Assembly: GCA_965228575.1 (NCBI GenBank)
Contig: CBDDHW010000070.1
Coordinates: 1 to 64,000, forward strand
Direction: 5' to 3'
Source: UBA11612 sp965228575
Lineage (GTDB): Bacteria; Pseudomonadota; Alphaproteobacteria; Rhodospirillales; Rhodospirillaceae
DNA length: 64,000 nucleotides
Under the pieces are notes generated by a model, which saw only the letters and a list, made by a program, of their open reading frames with translations, did not search any database and had not been told where the DNA came from. Position numbers and translations under genes: made by a program. Shown here piece by piece: positions 55,912 through 64,000 of this stretch (positions are counted from its first letter, which is position 1; each line of letters starts with the position of its first letter).

Positions 55912-56586
55912 TCAGCGCGTCACCATATTTTTATGCTCAAGCCGGCTGAGCAAACGCACCAGCGGCCACAAGATTGCAAGGTATATAAGCGCCGCGAGAA
56001 CAATCGGCGAGGGATTGTAGAACAGCGCCTGCGCATCGCGCGCAACCCGCAAGAGTTCCGGCAAGGCGACGACGCTTGCAAGGGTGGTGAGTTTGACAAC
56101 CTCAATGCTGTTGCTGAGAAGATCGGGCAGCACATTGCGCACCGCTTGAGGAATAACGACATAAACCAAAGCCTGAATGCGGTTGAGCCCTGTTGATCGT
56201 GCCGCTTCCATTTGTCCTTGCGGAACGCTCTGCAATCCAGCCCTGAAGATTTCCCCGTAATACGCCGAGTTGTTCAGTAGGAATCCCAATGCCACCGCGA
56301 GGAGTTTGGGAAGATCGAGTCCTAAAAATGGGAATCCAAAATAAATGAAAATGAGGAGGACCAAGGGCGGTAGAGCCCTGAACGTGTCCACATAAACCGC
56401 GATTAAAAAGCGTACGAACCGATTCTGAATTTGGTGAGAGAGCAGGGCGACGATGAGTCCACCAATCAACCCGAGCGGAATCACCAGAGCGGACAGTCCA
56501 ATGGTCGTCCACAGTCCGGTCAGAAGAAACGGCAGAACCTCCTGGAAAATTTCTACGTTGAAGAAATTATAGCGAAGGGCGTCCAC
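55912..56586 (-). CDS. amino acid ABC transporter permease (HisM/GlnP type)
   Basis: A 224-residue polar amino acid permease with about five helices and the EAA-like loop GQMEAARSTGLNRIQALVYVVIPQA. I start at GTG 56586: GGAG lies 8 nt before it and the previous gene stops 2 nt away. The open frame extends 39 codons further inside that gene. Partner of the next permease. Confidence 0.9.
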   Translation of the reverse strand: MDALRYNFFNVEIFQEVLPFLLTGLWTTIGLSALVIPLGLIGGLIVALLSHQIQNRFVRFLIAVYVDTFRALPPLVLLIFIYFGFPFLGLDLPKLLAVALGFLLNNSAYYGEIFRAGLQSVPQGQMEAARSTGLNRIQALVYVVIPQAVRNVLPDLLSNSIEVVKLTTLASVVALPELLRVARDAQALFYNPSPIVLAALIYLAILWPLVRLLSRLEHKNMVTR

Positions 56587-56587
56587 G

Positions 56588-57268
56588 TTACGTTCTCCAC
56601 TGCATGCGATGTTCAAGGCGCCTGGCGCCGAACATGACAGGTATGAAGATGGCCAGGTATGCGAGCGCCGCCATGGTGAGGGGTGTGGGGTTGCCCGCAA
56701 CACTAGTCGCTGATTGGGCGTTGTTTAAAATTTCGCTTAAGGCCACGACCGAACCGAGGGCGACGTTCTTGCTCACCGCGATAACGCGATTGGTGAGCGG
56801 CGGCATGGCGATGCGAAACGCCTGCGGTAAGATCACCGCAGTCATGGTTTGCCACCACGTCAATCCCGTTGAGCGCGCGGCTTCGGATTGGCCGCGAGGC
56901 AGGCTGAGAATACCGCCCCAAATACTTTCCTCTGCGTATGCGGCTAGAACCAGCGAGAGGGCCAGCCATGTTGCGGTAAACGCGGACATGGAAAGATTGA
57001 TTAAGGGGAAAGCGAAATAAAAAATGATCAGGATCACGAGCGGCGGCAGAGCGCGCATAATATCGGCAAAGGCGATGATCAAGGCCGACAAGACCGTGTT
57101 TTGCAAAGCGCGAAGTATGGCGAGCAAAACACCGAGAGCTAATCCCGTGAGTGTGACCACAATGCTGAGGCCGATGGTAATCCCAACGCCTGATAAAATG
57201 TCAGGCCAGTATTGTGCGGCAACATTCAAATTAAAAAAAGTCTGAACGAACCGGTCCAAGTTATCCAT
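56588..57268 (-). CDS. amino acid ABC transporter permease
   Basis: A 226-residue permease of the HisMQ family with the loop GQSEAARSTGLTWWQTMTAVILPQAF. Its ATG overlaps the ATPase stop (TAATG). With the gene at 55912-56586 it forms a heterodimeric membrane channel for a polar amino acid or related solute. Confidence 0.91.
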   Translation of the reverse strand: MDNLDRFVQTFFNLNVAAQYWPDILSGVGITIGLSIVVTLTGLALGVLLAILRALQNTVLSALIIAFADIMRALPPLVILIIFYFAFPLINLSMSAFTATWLALSLVLAAYAEESIWGGILSLPRGQSEAARSTGLTWWQTMTAVILPQAFRIAMPPLTNRVIAVSKNVALGSVVALSEILNNAQSATSVAGNPTPLTMAALAYLAIFIPVMFGARRLEHRMQWRT

Positions 57269-58014
57269 TATGGGCCGCCGGTATATCGCGCCAGAAAAGA
57301 TCGGGTGCGCTCTTCTTTGGGTGCGCCGAAGATTTCATCGGGCGTGCCTTGTTCGACGATCACGCCTTCGTCCATAAAGATCACGCGGTCGGCGGCTTCA
57401 CGAGCAAAGCCCATTTCATGGGTGACAACCAACATGGTCATGCCGCTCTTGCGCAACTCCTGCATGACTTTTAGAACTTCGCCGACGGTCTCGGGGTCAA
57501 GAGCGCTTGTCGGTTCATCGAACAATATAAGCTGGGGTTCCAAGACAATGGATCGGGCGATGCCCGCACGCTGCTGTTGGCCGCCGGACAGCTCTGATGG
57601 ATAGGCCGATGCTTTATCTTCCAGGCCAACGCGCCTGAGAGCCGCCCCCCCTAGTGCATCAGCCTCTTCGCGCGATTTGCCCTGAACTTTTCTCAAGGCG
57701 AGCGTCACATTTTTTAAGACCGTCAAGTGTGGGTAAAGATTGAACTGTTGAAACACCATGCCGATCTGTTGGCGCACGGCATTGATATCGACGCCGGGTT
57801 TGGTGATGTCCTTCCCATCAAACATGATCTGCCCACCGGTCGAGGGCTCAAGCCGATTGCAGCATCGCAACATACTGCTTTTGCCAGAACCCGATGGCCC
57901 GACAACGCAGACGAGCTCGCCCGGAAAAACCTTCAGATCAATGCCGCGAAGGACCTCGAGGGATCCGTAGGATTTGTGCAGTTCTATAAGTTCAAGCAGC
58001 GGGGATGAGCTCAT
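57268..58014 (-). CDS. amino acid ABC transporter ATP-binding protein (GlnQ type)
   Basis: A 248-residue ATPase with Walker A GPSGSGKSS, the family mark MVFQQFNLYPHLTVLKNV, signature LSGGQQQRAGIARSI and Walker B LILFDEPTSALDPE. GlnQ/HisP-type in length and sequence. It lies between the binding-protein gene (33 bp upstream) and the two permeases in one operon. Confidence 0.95.
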   Translation of the reverse strand: MSSSPLLELIELHKSYGSLEVLRGIDLKVFPGELVCVVGPSGSGKSSMLRCCNRLEPSTGGQIMFDGKDITKPGVDINAVRQQIGMVFQQFNLYPHLTVLKNVTLALRKVQGKSREEADALGGAALRRVGLEDKASAYPSELSGGQQQRAGIARSIVLEPQLILFDEPTSALDPETVGEVLKVMQELRKSGMTMLVVTHEMGFAREAADRVIFMDEGVIVEQGTPDEIFGAPKEERTRSFLARYTGGP

Positions 58015-58047
58015 AGTGACTGCGCGATGCCGGTTATAATGACGGGT

Positions 58048-58884
58048 TTATGAGCACGTAGGTGTAACGGGTGTGGGATCGTACCCCGGCATGCCGGGAA
58101 TGCCGTGACCGGGCGCGAGGGCGACGGATGTGCTTTCTGGTCCTGGCGTAAAGCCGAACCACTTCTCCGCGATTTCAACAATAAATCCGTCTTGCTTCAT
58201 GCACTTGAGAACCATGGAAACGTTGTCGCGCCCTTCGGTATCGTCCAGCCGAAAGGCGAGGGACCACACCAACCCGGTCGGAATATTCAGCGTGGTTTTA
58301 ATCCCGGGATTTTGTTTGGCGACCCAGCCAGACACACCATTGGCCGCGAGACCTGCGTCGGCCCGCCCTGAGAGCACAGCCTGAACGGCGTCGGCATTGC
58401 TGCCGTAGACATCGAATTCAAAACCATAAGTACCCGCATTCTCGCGCGCCCAAGCTTCGTAAGCAGAGCCTTTATTGACGGCGATGGTCGTGCCCGCGAG
58501 GTCCTCCAGAGCGGAAAGGCCATCGGCTGAAATTTTCTCAACAAATGTAAAATCGGTATCCAAATATCCTTCGGTGAACAACATGACCTCGGCGCGCGCT
58601 GGCGTTGCTGTAACCGGCGCAAGAACGAAGTCATACTTTCCAGCATTGAGACCGGGAATAAGCCCGGAGAACTCGGTGCCTTCAATATCGATTTCCCGTC
58701 CCAGCCGCCGCGCAATTTCATGGCCCAGGTCGATGTTAAAGCCCTGAAGTCCGCCGCCCAGGGTGACCATCGCATGGGGCGCAAAGGTGGCATCGACCCC
58801 AGTTCGTATGGTCTGCGCCGAAGCGGTGACGGCTGACAGCAGCGCCGCGAATAGAAAACCGAAGCCTAGTTGAATCTTTGTCAT
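58048..58884 (-). CDS. family 3 extracellular solute-binding protein
   Basis: A 278-residue periplasmic binding protein with a signal peptide (MTKIQLGFGFLFAALLSAVTASAQ) and the SBP_bac_3 pattern: GFNIDLGHEIARRLG, LNAGKYDFVLAPVTATPAR, GTTIAVNKGSAYE. It should bind an amino acid-like ligand for the transporter encoded downstream. The start at 58884 is the signal-peptide Met, 30 codons into the open frame. The C-terminus carries a proline-rich extension after about residue 250. Confidence 0.9.
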   Translation of the reverse strand: MTKIQLGFGFLFAALLSAVTASAQTIRTGVDATFAPHAMVTLGGGLQGFNIDLGHEIARRLGREIDIEGTEFSGLIPGLNAGKYDFVLAPVTATPARAEVMLFTEGYLDTDFTFVEKISADGLSALEDLAGTTIAVNKGSAYEAWARENAGTYGFEFDVYGSNADAVQAVLSGRADAGLAANGVSGWVAKQNPGIKTTLNIPTGLVWSLAFRLDDTEGRDNVSMVLKCMKQDGFIVEIAEKWFGFTPGPESTSVALAPGHGIPGMPGYDPTPVTPTCS

Positions 58885-58924
58885 GGCAGTCTTTCTAGAA
58901 AGGCGTTGTTGAGTTCCAATGTGC

Positions 58925-59875
58925 TTACTCGGGTGGTTGTCCCAAAGGATCGCCCGCGCCTGTGCGCTCGACAATCATCTTATAGTGTTCGGGTCGCCGG
59001 TGCTTGGCAAAATTGAAGACATGTTCGCGAAAGGTTTCGCCCAATGCGAGATCGATATTGCAGAAGATGAGTTCATCCTCCTCGCTTTGGGTTTGCGCGA
59101 GAATTTCGCCCGCCGGGGAGACAATCGCCGATCCCCCAATCATATGAAAACCGTCTTCGGCGCCACACTTTGCTGCGGCTGCGACCCACATCCCATTTTG
59201 ATACGCGTTGGCTTGCAAGGAGAGGAGATGATGGAACATGCGGAGGTGTGGGGCTTCATCCCAATGGATATTAACGCTCGGCGTGTTGTACCCAAGAACA
59301 ACAATCTCAGCGCTCTGCAAACCCATAACCCGGTAAGTTTCAGCCCACCGCCGGTCATTACAGATGCACATGCCCATGCGGACGCCTTGGGTCGTCCAGA
59401 CATTAAATCCTTCGTTGCCGACTTCGAAAAATTTCTTTTCCAAGTGTTGGAACGGCGCATCGGGAATGTGGTGCGCATGGCCCGGCAGATGAATTTTGCG
59501 GTACCGGCCGACAATCTTCGCGTCTTCGTTAGTTATGATCGACGTATTAAAACGCCGCCCGTCGGGAGTGAGCTCCGCGTAACCCAAGTAAAACCCAATC
59601 TTAAGTTCAGCGGCGAGATCAAACAGCGGCTGGGTTTCCGGCCCTGGCATCGCCGACTCAAAAAACCGCTCCACGGCTTCCTCTTCTGTCATCCAGTAGC
59701 GAGGGAAGAATGTCGTGAGGGCCAATTCGGGAAAGACGACGAATTTGGCTCCGCGCGCATGGGATTCGCGCAACAGTGCGATCAAGCGTTTAACGACCGA
59801 TGGACGGTCATCGGACAAATGAATGGGGCCGAGTTGCGCGACCGCAAGACCAAAAGGACGTTTAAGACCGCTCAC
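58925..59875 (-). CDS. N-carbamoyl-D-amino acid hydrolase (nitrilase superfamily)
   Basis: A 316-residue nitrilase-fold amidohydrolase. The catalytic triad is Glu50 (VVFPELAL), Lys127 (YRKIHLPG) and Cys172 (CICNDRRWAETYRVMGLQ), matching the spacing and flanks of known D-carbamoylases, which cut N-carbamoyl-D-amino acids to D-amino acid, CO2 and ammonia. It overlaps the hydantoinase gene by 14 bp, so the two act in sequence. Confidence 0.93.
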   Translation of the reverse strand: MSGLKRPFGLAVAQLGPIHLSDDRPSVVKRLIALLRESHARGAKFVVFPELALTTFFPRYWMTEEEAVERFFESAMPGPETQPLFDLAAELKIGFYLGYAELTPDGRRFNTSIITNEDAKIVGRYRKIHLPGHAHHIPDAPFQHLEKKFFEVGNEGFNVWTTQGVRMGMCICNDRRWAETYRVMGLQSAEIVVLGYNTPSVNIHWDEAPHLRMFHHLLSLQANAYQNGMWVAAAAKCGAEDGFHMIGGSAIVSPAGEILAQTQSEEDELIFCNIDLALGETFREHVFNFAKHRRPEHYKMIVERTGAGDPLGQPPE

Positions 59876-61346
59876 TTTTTACTCCGATATCAATCAGGGT
59901 ACGCAATGTTTTCCGCGCTTCGGCTGCAGACAGAGCAACAGCGCTGGTTAACATATCCGACGCTTTGCGTTTGAGAAATTGACCGGAGCCGCGCTCGGCA
60001 TTCAGGGTGTTGTTTTCAACGACCACGCGGCCGCGGCTGATAACCACTTCCGGCCAGCCGCGCAATTTTCGGCCTTCATAGGGTGTGTACCCAACGTTGT
60101 CGTGCAGCATCGATGCCGTGACTGTTACTTTTCGGTCCGGGTTCCAGATGCCGATATCTGCATCGGCTCCGATCGATATTTCGCCTTTGCGTCCCGACAA
60201 ACCATACATTTGAGCGTGATTGGTTGCGGTTAGGGCGACAAATTCTTGAATGGATAGCCGACCCGCCATGACTCCTTCGGAAAATAACAAAGGCATACGT
60301 AGCTCTAATCCCGGCACGCCGTTCGCGACCTGCTTAAATGTTGTGGCTTCTCCATTGGGAACCTTCCCGCTTGCATCAAACCGGTAAGGCGCGTGATCTG
60401 ACGAGTAAATCGGGAGCGTTCCATCTTTAAGGCCGGTCCAGACCGCCTCTTGAGACTCTTCATCGCGCGGCGGTGGCGAGCAGCAGTACTTGGCTCCTTC
60501 GACCCCATCGCGGTCTAAATCTTTTGCGGTGAGAAAAAGGTACTGCGGACAGGTTTCGGCAAATATCGGAGCGCCTTTTTGTTTGGCTTCGCGAATAATT
60601 TCAATCGCCTCTTTTGCCGAGACGTGAACGATAAGAAGCGGCACGCCTAATAACCGAGAGAGGGCGATGGCGCGATTGGTCGCCTCGCCTTCAGTAATGG
60701 GATCGTGGGCCACCGCATGGTATTTCGGCGCGGTGTGATCTCGTTCAATCAGCCGATCAGCGATCCAGCGAATCATATCGTGGTTTTCTGCATGGACCAT
60801 TACCATGGCTTGCTCGCGCGCGGCGACCGTCAATACGTCAAGCAGCTGGTGATCGTTTATCTGCAAGCGGTCATAGGTCATATAGACCTTGAGCGACGTT
60901 ATCCCGTCCTGAATCGCCTTGGGGAGGTCTGCGGTTAATGCGGTGTCGTCGGGGTTGGCGAGAATCAAGTGAAAGCCATAATCAATAACCGCTTTTTCGC
61001 GCGCGCGTTTTGAATAATCCGCCAACACGTCTGGGATGTTCATGTCTCGGTGTTGCGCGGCAAAGGGAATAATGGTCGTCGTGCCGCCAAAAGCCGCCGA
61101 CACGGTGGCAGAGTAAAAATCATCGGCGCACATCATGCCCATGCCAGAAAGTTGCTCGACATGGCAGTGGCTATCGACCCCGCCGGGCAGCACCCAGCGC
61201 CCGGATGCATCTATTTCGCGCGCCCCGGATGACAGGGTTTTTCCGATTGCCGAGACGACGCCGTCCTGCACGCCGATGTCGGCCTCATAGACGTTGCTTG
61301 CCGTGGCAATACGCCCTCCGCGTATAACTAAATCAAACTCTTCCAT
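59862..61346 (-). CDS. D-hydantoinase/dihydropyrimidinase
   Basis: A 494-residue cyclic amidohydrolase with the binuclear metal site: His60 and His62 (VDSHCHVEQ), the carboxylated Lys153 (SLKVYMTYD), HAENHD, HVSAKEA and Asp in SSDHAPY. It opens hydantoin or dihydropyrimidine rings to N-carbamoyl acids, the substrate of the next enzyme. First gene of the leftward set hydantoinase-carbamoylase-SBP-ATPase-permeases, with an inverted repeat just before it at 61362-61386. Confidence 0.95.
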   Translation of the reverse strand: MEEFDLVIRGGRIATASNVYEADIGVQDGVVSAIGKTLSSGAREIDASGRWVLPGGVDSHCHVEQLSGMGMMCADDFYSATVSAAFGGTTTIIPFAAQHRDMNIPDVLADYSKRAREKAVIDYGFHLILANPDDTALTADLPKAIQDGITSLKVYMTYDRLQINDHQLLDVLTVAAREQAMVMVHAENHDMIRWIADRLIERDHTAPKYHAVAHDPITEGEATNRAIALSRLLGVPLLIVHVSAKEAIEIIREAKQKGAPIFAETCPQYLFLTAKDLDRDGVEGAKYCCSPPPRDEESQEAVWTGLKDGTLPIYSSDHAPYRFDASGKVPNGEATTFKQVANGVPGLELRMPLLFSEGVMAGRLSIQEFVALTATNHAQMYGLSGRKGEISIGADADIGIWNPDRKVTVTASMLHDNVGYTPYEGRKLRGWPEVVISRGRVVVENNTLNAERGSGQFLKRKASDMLTSAVALSAAEARKTLRTLIDIGVKSERS

Positions 61347-61361
61347 GCCTCTCTCTCATAT

Positions 61362-61386
61362 GGGACATTTTCCTATGTTTTGTCCC
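61362..61386. promoter_or_regulatory. inverted repeat in the divergent hydantoinase/racemase promoter
   Basis: GGGACA and TGTCCC separated by 13 bp lie 16 bp upstream of the hydantoinase start, in the 139-bp gap before the racemase. Position and symmetry suit an operator for a dimeric regulator of both directions. No regulator gene is adjacent. Confidence 0.4.
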
Positions 61387-61485
61387 GTTGCAGAATCGCC
61401 GCATAATGCACGAAAAATGGCTTCGGCCATATGTTTCGCAGGACGCAGAGCTCTTGCGCGTCTCGTGCTGTCGCATAGGTAGGTT

Positions 61486-62145
61486 ATGGCCTCTAGCATC
61501 TTTGTGATCAATCCGAACTCCAACGAAGACGTCACGGCCGGCATCGACGCGGCGATGGCGCCGCTTCGAATCCCGGGTGGCCCTGACATCAAGTGCCTAA
61601 CCCTCAAGGAAGGGCCGCCTGGTATTCAAACCCAGGCGGACGTTGAATCCGTTGCCTTGCCGATGGCGAAGTTAGCGCAGTCTTTGGAAAGCGAAGCCGG
61701 AGCATTTGTAATCGCGTGTTTCAGTGATCCTGGCCTCCACCTCATGCGCGAGGCTGTGCAGAAACCAGTTCTAGGCATGGCCGAATGCGGGGTGTTGTCC
61801 GCGCTGACCATGGGCCAACGCTTCGGCGTGATTGCGATACTCGAAGGCTCAATTCCCCGTCATGAACGCGCCTGGGGTGCGATGGGCATCGTCGATCGGT
61901 TCGCAGGGGAACTCGCGGTCGGGATGTCGGTCGCAGAACTCTCCGATCAAGACCGGACAGTATCACGGATGATTGATGTTGGCCGGCGTCTACGTGATGA
62001 CCGCGGCGCGGATGTTGTTGTTATGGGTTGCGCCGGAATGGCTCCTTATCGCAAGGCTCTTCAGGATGCGCTCAGTATTCCGGTGGTTGAGCCCACGCAA
62101 GCTGCAGTTTCCATGGCGCTCGGCCGCGTACAACTTGGGTGGTAA
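61486..62145 (+). CDS. hydantoin/Asp-Glu racemase family protein
   Basis: A 219-residue racemase with the N-terminal FVINPNSNEDVT motif and two catalytic cysteines, Cys78 (IACFSDPGL) and Cys182 (MGCAGM), as in hydantoin racemases. It would interconvert L- and D-5-substituted hydantoins, letting the D-specific hydantoinase use both. It is divergent from the hydantoinase gene and starts the operon with the flavin reductase-like gene 6 bp downstream. Confidence 0.92.
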   Translation: MASSIFVINPNSNEDVTAGIDAAMAPLRIPGGPDIKCLTLKEGPPGIQTQADVESVALPMAKLAQSLESEAGAFVIACFSDPGLHLMREAVQKPVLGMAECGVLSALTMGQRFGVIAILEGSIPRHERAWGAMGIVDRFAGELAVGMSVAELSDQDRTVSRMIDVGRRLRDDRGADVVVMGCAGMAPYRKALQDALSIPVVEPTQAAVSMALGRVQLGW

Positions 62146-62151
62146 TACGTA

Positions 62152-62796
62152 ATGGATATTGTCACCGCTGATCTTCCGCCGGATCGACTCTACAAACTTC
62201 TTGTCAGCACCGTTATGCCGCGGCCGATCGCGTTGATCTCGACGGTCTCGGCAGATGGGATACTCAACGCGGCGCCTTTTAGTTTTTTCAATGTTTTTAG
62301 TAATGCGCCGCCGCTTGTGGTTATCGGCATAGAAGGAAGTCGTCGAGACGGCTCGGGCCCTCACAAGGACAGCGCACGCAACATTATTGAGCAGGGCGAG
62401 TTCGTTGTGAATCTTGTGAGCCATAGTATCGCGGAAAAAATGGTTGCGTGTTCCATAGACTTTCCCGAGCACACCAGCGAATTTGAGGAAGCCGGATTTA
62501 CGCCGCGTCCATCAAAGAAAATATCGCCGCCCGGAATCGCTGAGTCACCGGTCAATTTCGAATGCCGCCTTTTTGACACTCAATCGCTTCCACGTAATCG
62601 GACCCTAATTACCGGAGAGATCCTACATATGCATATCGACGATAATGTCATCGATGAGAAAATGCATATCAACGTGGAGAAGTTAGATCTGGTTGGCCGC
62701 ATGCATGGCGGAGGGTGGTACAGCACAACACGCGACCGGTTTGAAATTCCGCGGATGACTGTCGAAGAGTGGAATGCGCGAAAAGAGGACAAGTAA
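62152..62796 (+). CDS. flavin reductase-like FMN-binding protein
   Basis: A 214-residue split-barrel FMN-binding protein with the family pattern VMPRPIALISTVSADGILNAAPFSFFNVFSNAPP. Many relatives supply reduced flavin to an oxygenase; no oxygenase is next to it, so the partner is unknown. It follows the racemase by 6 bp. Confidence 0.9.
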   Translation: MDIVTADLPPDRLYKLLVSTVMPRPIALISTVSADGILNAAPFSFFNVFSNAPPLVVIGIEGSRRDGSGPHKDSARNIIEQGEFVVNLVSHSIAEKMVACSIDFPEHTSEFEEAGFTPRPSKKISPPGIAESPVNFECRLFDTQSLPRNRTLITGEILHMHIDDNVIDEKMHINVEKLDLVGRMHGGGWYSTTRDRFEIPRMTVEEWNARKEDK

Positions 62797-62826
62797 TTTA
62801 AGGTTTTGAGGTCTGGGTGTTGAAAA

Positions 62827-63435
62827 ATGAACTATGTATCCAAAAAGAAATTAAATCCCGGGTCTTGGCAAATTCAAATCGGTCGGCGCTTGAGAGCCCG
62901 TCTGGTTCAACTTGCAAAACGCGTTCTTTCCATTGGACTGGTCGTCGCGGTGTCGGTGGCTGCACTGGCTCAATCGGCTGAGGAGGGCGACGAACCGTGT
63001 TCGGCGCCGGAGTACAGGCAGTTCGACTTTTGGGTTGGGAAATGGGACGTCTATCCCACCGGGACCGATAACCTCGTCTCACACAGTCTTATCGAGAGAG
63101 TCTATGGAGGGTGTGGTGTGCGCGAGAATTGGATGCCTCACTCAGGTGAAGGCGGCGGCAGTTTGAATATTTACGTCCCGCGCGAGAAGGCCTGGCGGCA
63201 GACATGGATTGATTCCCGTGGGGCTCGGGTAGATTTTTCTGGTGGGTGGCGCAGCGGTGCGATGGTCTTGAAAGGATTATGGGCGGATATTTTGGGTCCA
63301 GGTAAAGACGCGCTTGTGCGTATGACCTATACAAAAGCTGAAGATGGCTCCGTCCGGCAACTTGGTGAGGTTTCTGAAGACAGTGGTAAGACCTGGGCAC
63401 CCAGTTTTGACTTCACCTACCGCAAAGCACGCTAA
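62827..63435 (+). CDS. exported lipocalin-like hypothetical protein
   Basis: A 202-residue protein with a signal-type segment (about 30-50, ending ALAQ) after a long basic N-terminus, then QFDFWVGKWDVYPTGTDN, a motif of small secreted proteins of the DUF1579-like kind. It has no catalytic motif. The long N-terminal region before the signal suggests the true start may be later in the frame. It lies 30 bp after the flavin reductase-like gene. Confidence 0.75.
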   Translation: MNYVSKKKLNPGSWQIQIGRRLRARLVQLAKRVLSIGLVVAVSVAALAQSAEEGDEPCSAPEYRQFDFWVGKWDVYPTGTDNLVSHSLIERVYGGCGVRENWMPHSGEGGGSLNIYVPREKAWRQTWIDSRGARVDFSGGWRSGAMVLKGLWADILGPGKDALVRMTYTKAEDGSVRQLGEVSEDSGKTWAPSFDFTYRKAR

Positions 63436-63478
63436 CACGATCCATTAACGAGAAATCTGAGTTGCACCTGAACACCCG

Positions 63479-64000
63479 ATGTCTTCAATTGCTGCGCCGA
63501 TGAAAAACGTTATTCGCGACCTGTCATCGCCACTGCCCGCGAGTGTTTTCGTCGCAGCGATATCGGCGCTATACTACGCGACATACATAGACGCCGGGTT
63601 CAACTTTAGTGACGCCGGAAACTACGCCCAGATTAGCTATGAACTTTTTCTTGGCCGGGATGTGCAAGACCTCGCGGTTAGTTATGGCGTGTTGTGGTTC
63701 AAGGCCGGAGAGATTTTGTTTCGAACGTTTGGGGTCGACTATTCTCTTATAAACTTGTTTTTCTATGCCTGCATCACGGTCACCAATATTCTCGTTTTCT
63801 ATGTCGTATATGCGGTAACACGAAATACATGGATGGCGCTGGGGGCCGCATTTGCTGCGGCGTTAGTTCCCGCATTTCCTCCCACTGCGTTCTACGCCTT
63901 TTGTATTCTCATAAATGTAGCCGCACAAATACGCATGGCGACGGGGTCATTGCGATTCAAAGATGCCGCACTTGCTGGACTCATTCTGGCTATCACATTT
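63479..64000 (+). CDS. polytopic membrane protein (partial, runs off right edge)
   Basis: An open frame of 174 codons from ATG 63479 to the end, beginning MSSIAAPMKNVIRDL. It has several hydrophobic segments and the word DAGNYAQISYELFLGRDVQDLA between the first two, an acidic loop like those of lipid-linked glycosyltransferases of the PMT/ArnT type. The assignment is tentative since more than half is missing. Confidence 0.6.
   Translation, partial: MSSIAAPMKNVIRDLSSPLPASVFVAAISALYYATYIDAGFNFSDAGNYAQISYELFLGRDVQDLAVSYGVLWFKAGEILFRTFGVDYSLINLFFYACITVTNILVFYVVYAVTRNTWMALGAAFAAALVPAFPPTAFYAFCILINVAAQIRMATGSLRFKDAALAGLILAITF

Overview
The window looks like a chromosome segment of an alphaproteobacterium. 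The left end carries rplU-rpmA-obgE-proB-proA-nadD in the order usual for that class. Many of the other genes (DUF2924 plus serine recombinase, ParB-methylase plus DUF5681, DUF6544, EncFtn-type ferritin) are also typical of alphaproteobacterial genomes. I recognise no phage structural genes, rRNA or CRISPR array.

Layout. 1-5.0 kb: housekeeping block on the minus strand (nadD runs off the left edge). 5.3-5.4 kb: complete tRNA-Ser(CGA); its 3' end plus about 240 bp of flank recurs 504 bp downstream, which looks like an old attachment site. 6.3-11.7 kb: an anti-phage CBASS locus of unusual form. A DncV-like CD-NTase, an E2-E1 ligase-like Cap2 and a JAB protease Cap3 run leftward; a patatin phospholipase CapV and a second, different CD-NTase run rightward from the same 240-bp promoter gap. 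11.7-17.1 kb: island genes (large serine recombinase, DUF2924, XRE regulator with a possible nuclease, zinc-ribbon membrane protein, DUF5681, ParB-type DNA methylase). 17.7-20.0 kb: M23-like and DUF6544 membrane proteins, then a truncated CYTH gene joined to a scrap of a second serine recombinase. 20.2-29.5 kb: phosphate transporter, EEP-family hydrolase, cardiolipin synthase, beta-CASP nuclease, PRPP synthetase-like protein, thymidine/AMP phosphorylase and phosphofructokinase. 29.7 kb: 3' half of a tRNA-Gln, a second integration scar.

29.8-40.5 kb is a mixed region: a MarR-controlled fatty acid hydroxylase operon with two clear operators, a methyltransferase, a creatininase-family protein, an EncFtn ferritin without an encapsulin gene, pirin, a hydrolase, and a run of three frameshifted genes (DUF4345, NmrA, AraC).

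40.9-62.8 kb is devoted to hydantoin/amide and amino acid metabolism. A PotBCDA-like transporter operon continues into DUF1028, hyuA and hyuB with 4-bp overlaps. Downstream lies a decayed second copy of its SBP-to-hyuB part: one hyuB intact, the binding protein frameshifted, and potA, DUF1028 and hyuA reduced to about 110 bp of relics. Further right are a hybrid sensor kinase, a D-cysteine desulfhydrase/ACC deaminase-like enzyme, an amino acid ABC transporter, N-carbamoyl-D-amino acid hydrolase, D-hydantoinase, and divergently a hydantoin/Asp-Glu racemase and a flavin reductase-like protein. Together these suggest uptake of cyclic ureides or amino acids, racemisation, ring opening and decarbamoylation to D-amino acids. 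The window ends inside a gene for a polytopic membrane protein.

All calls come from reading the sequence and remembered family motifs; no database search was run.
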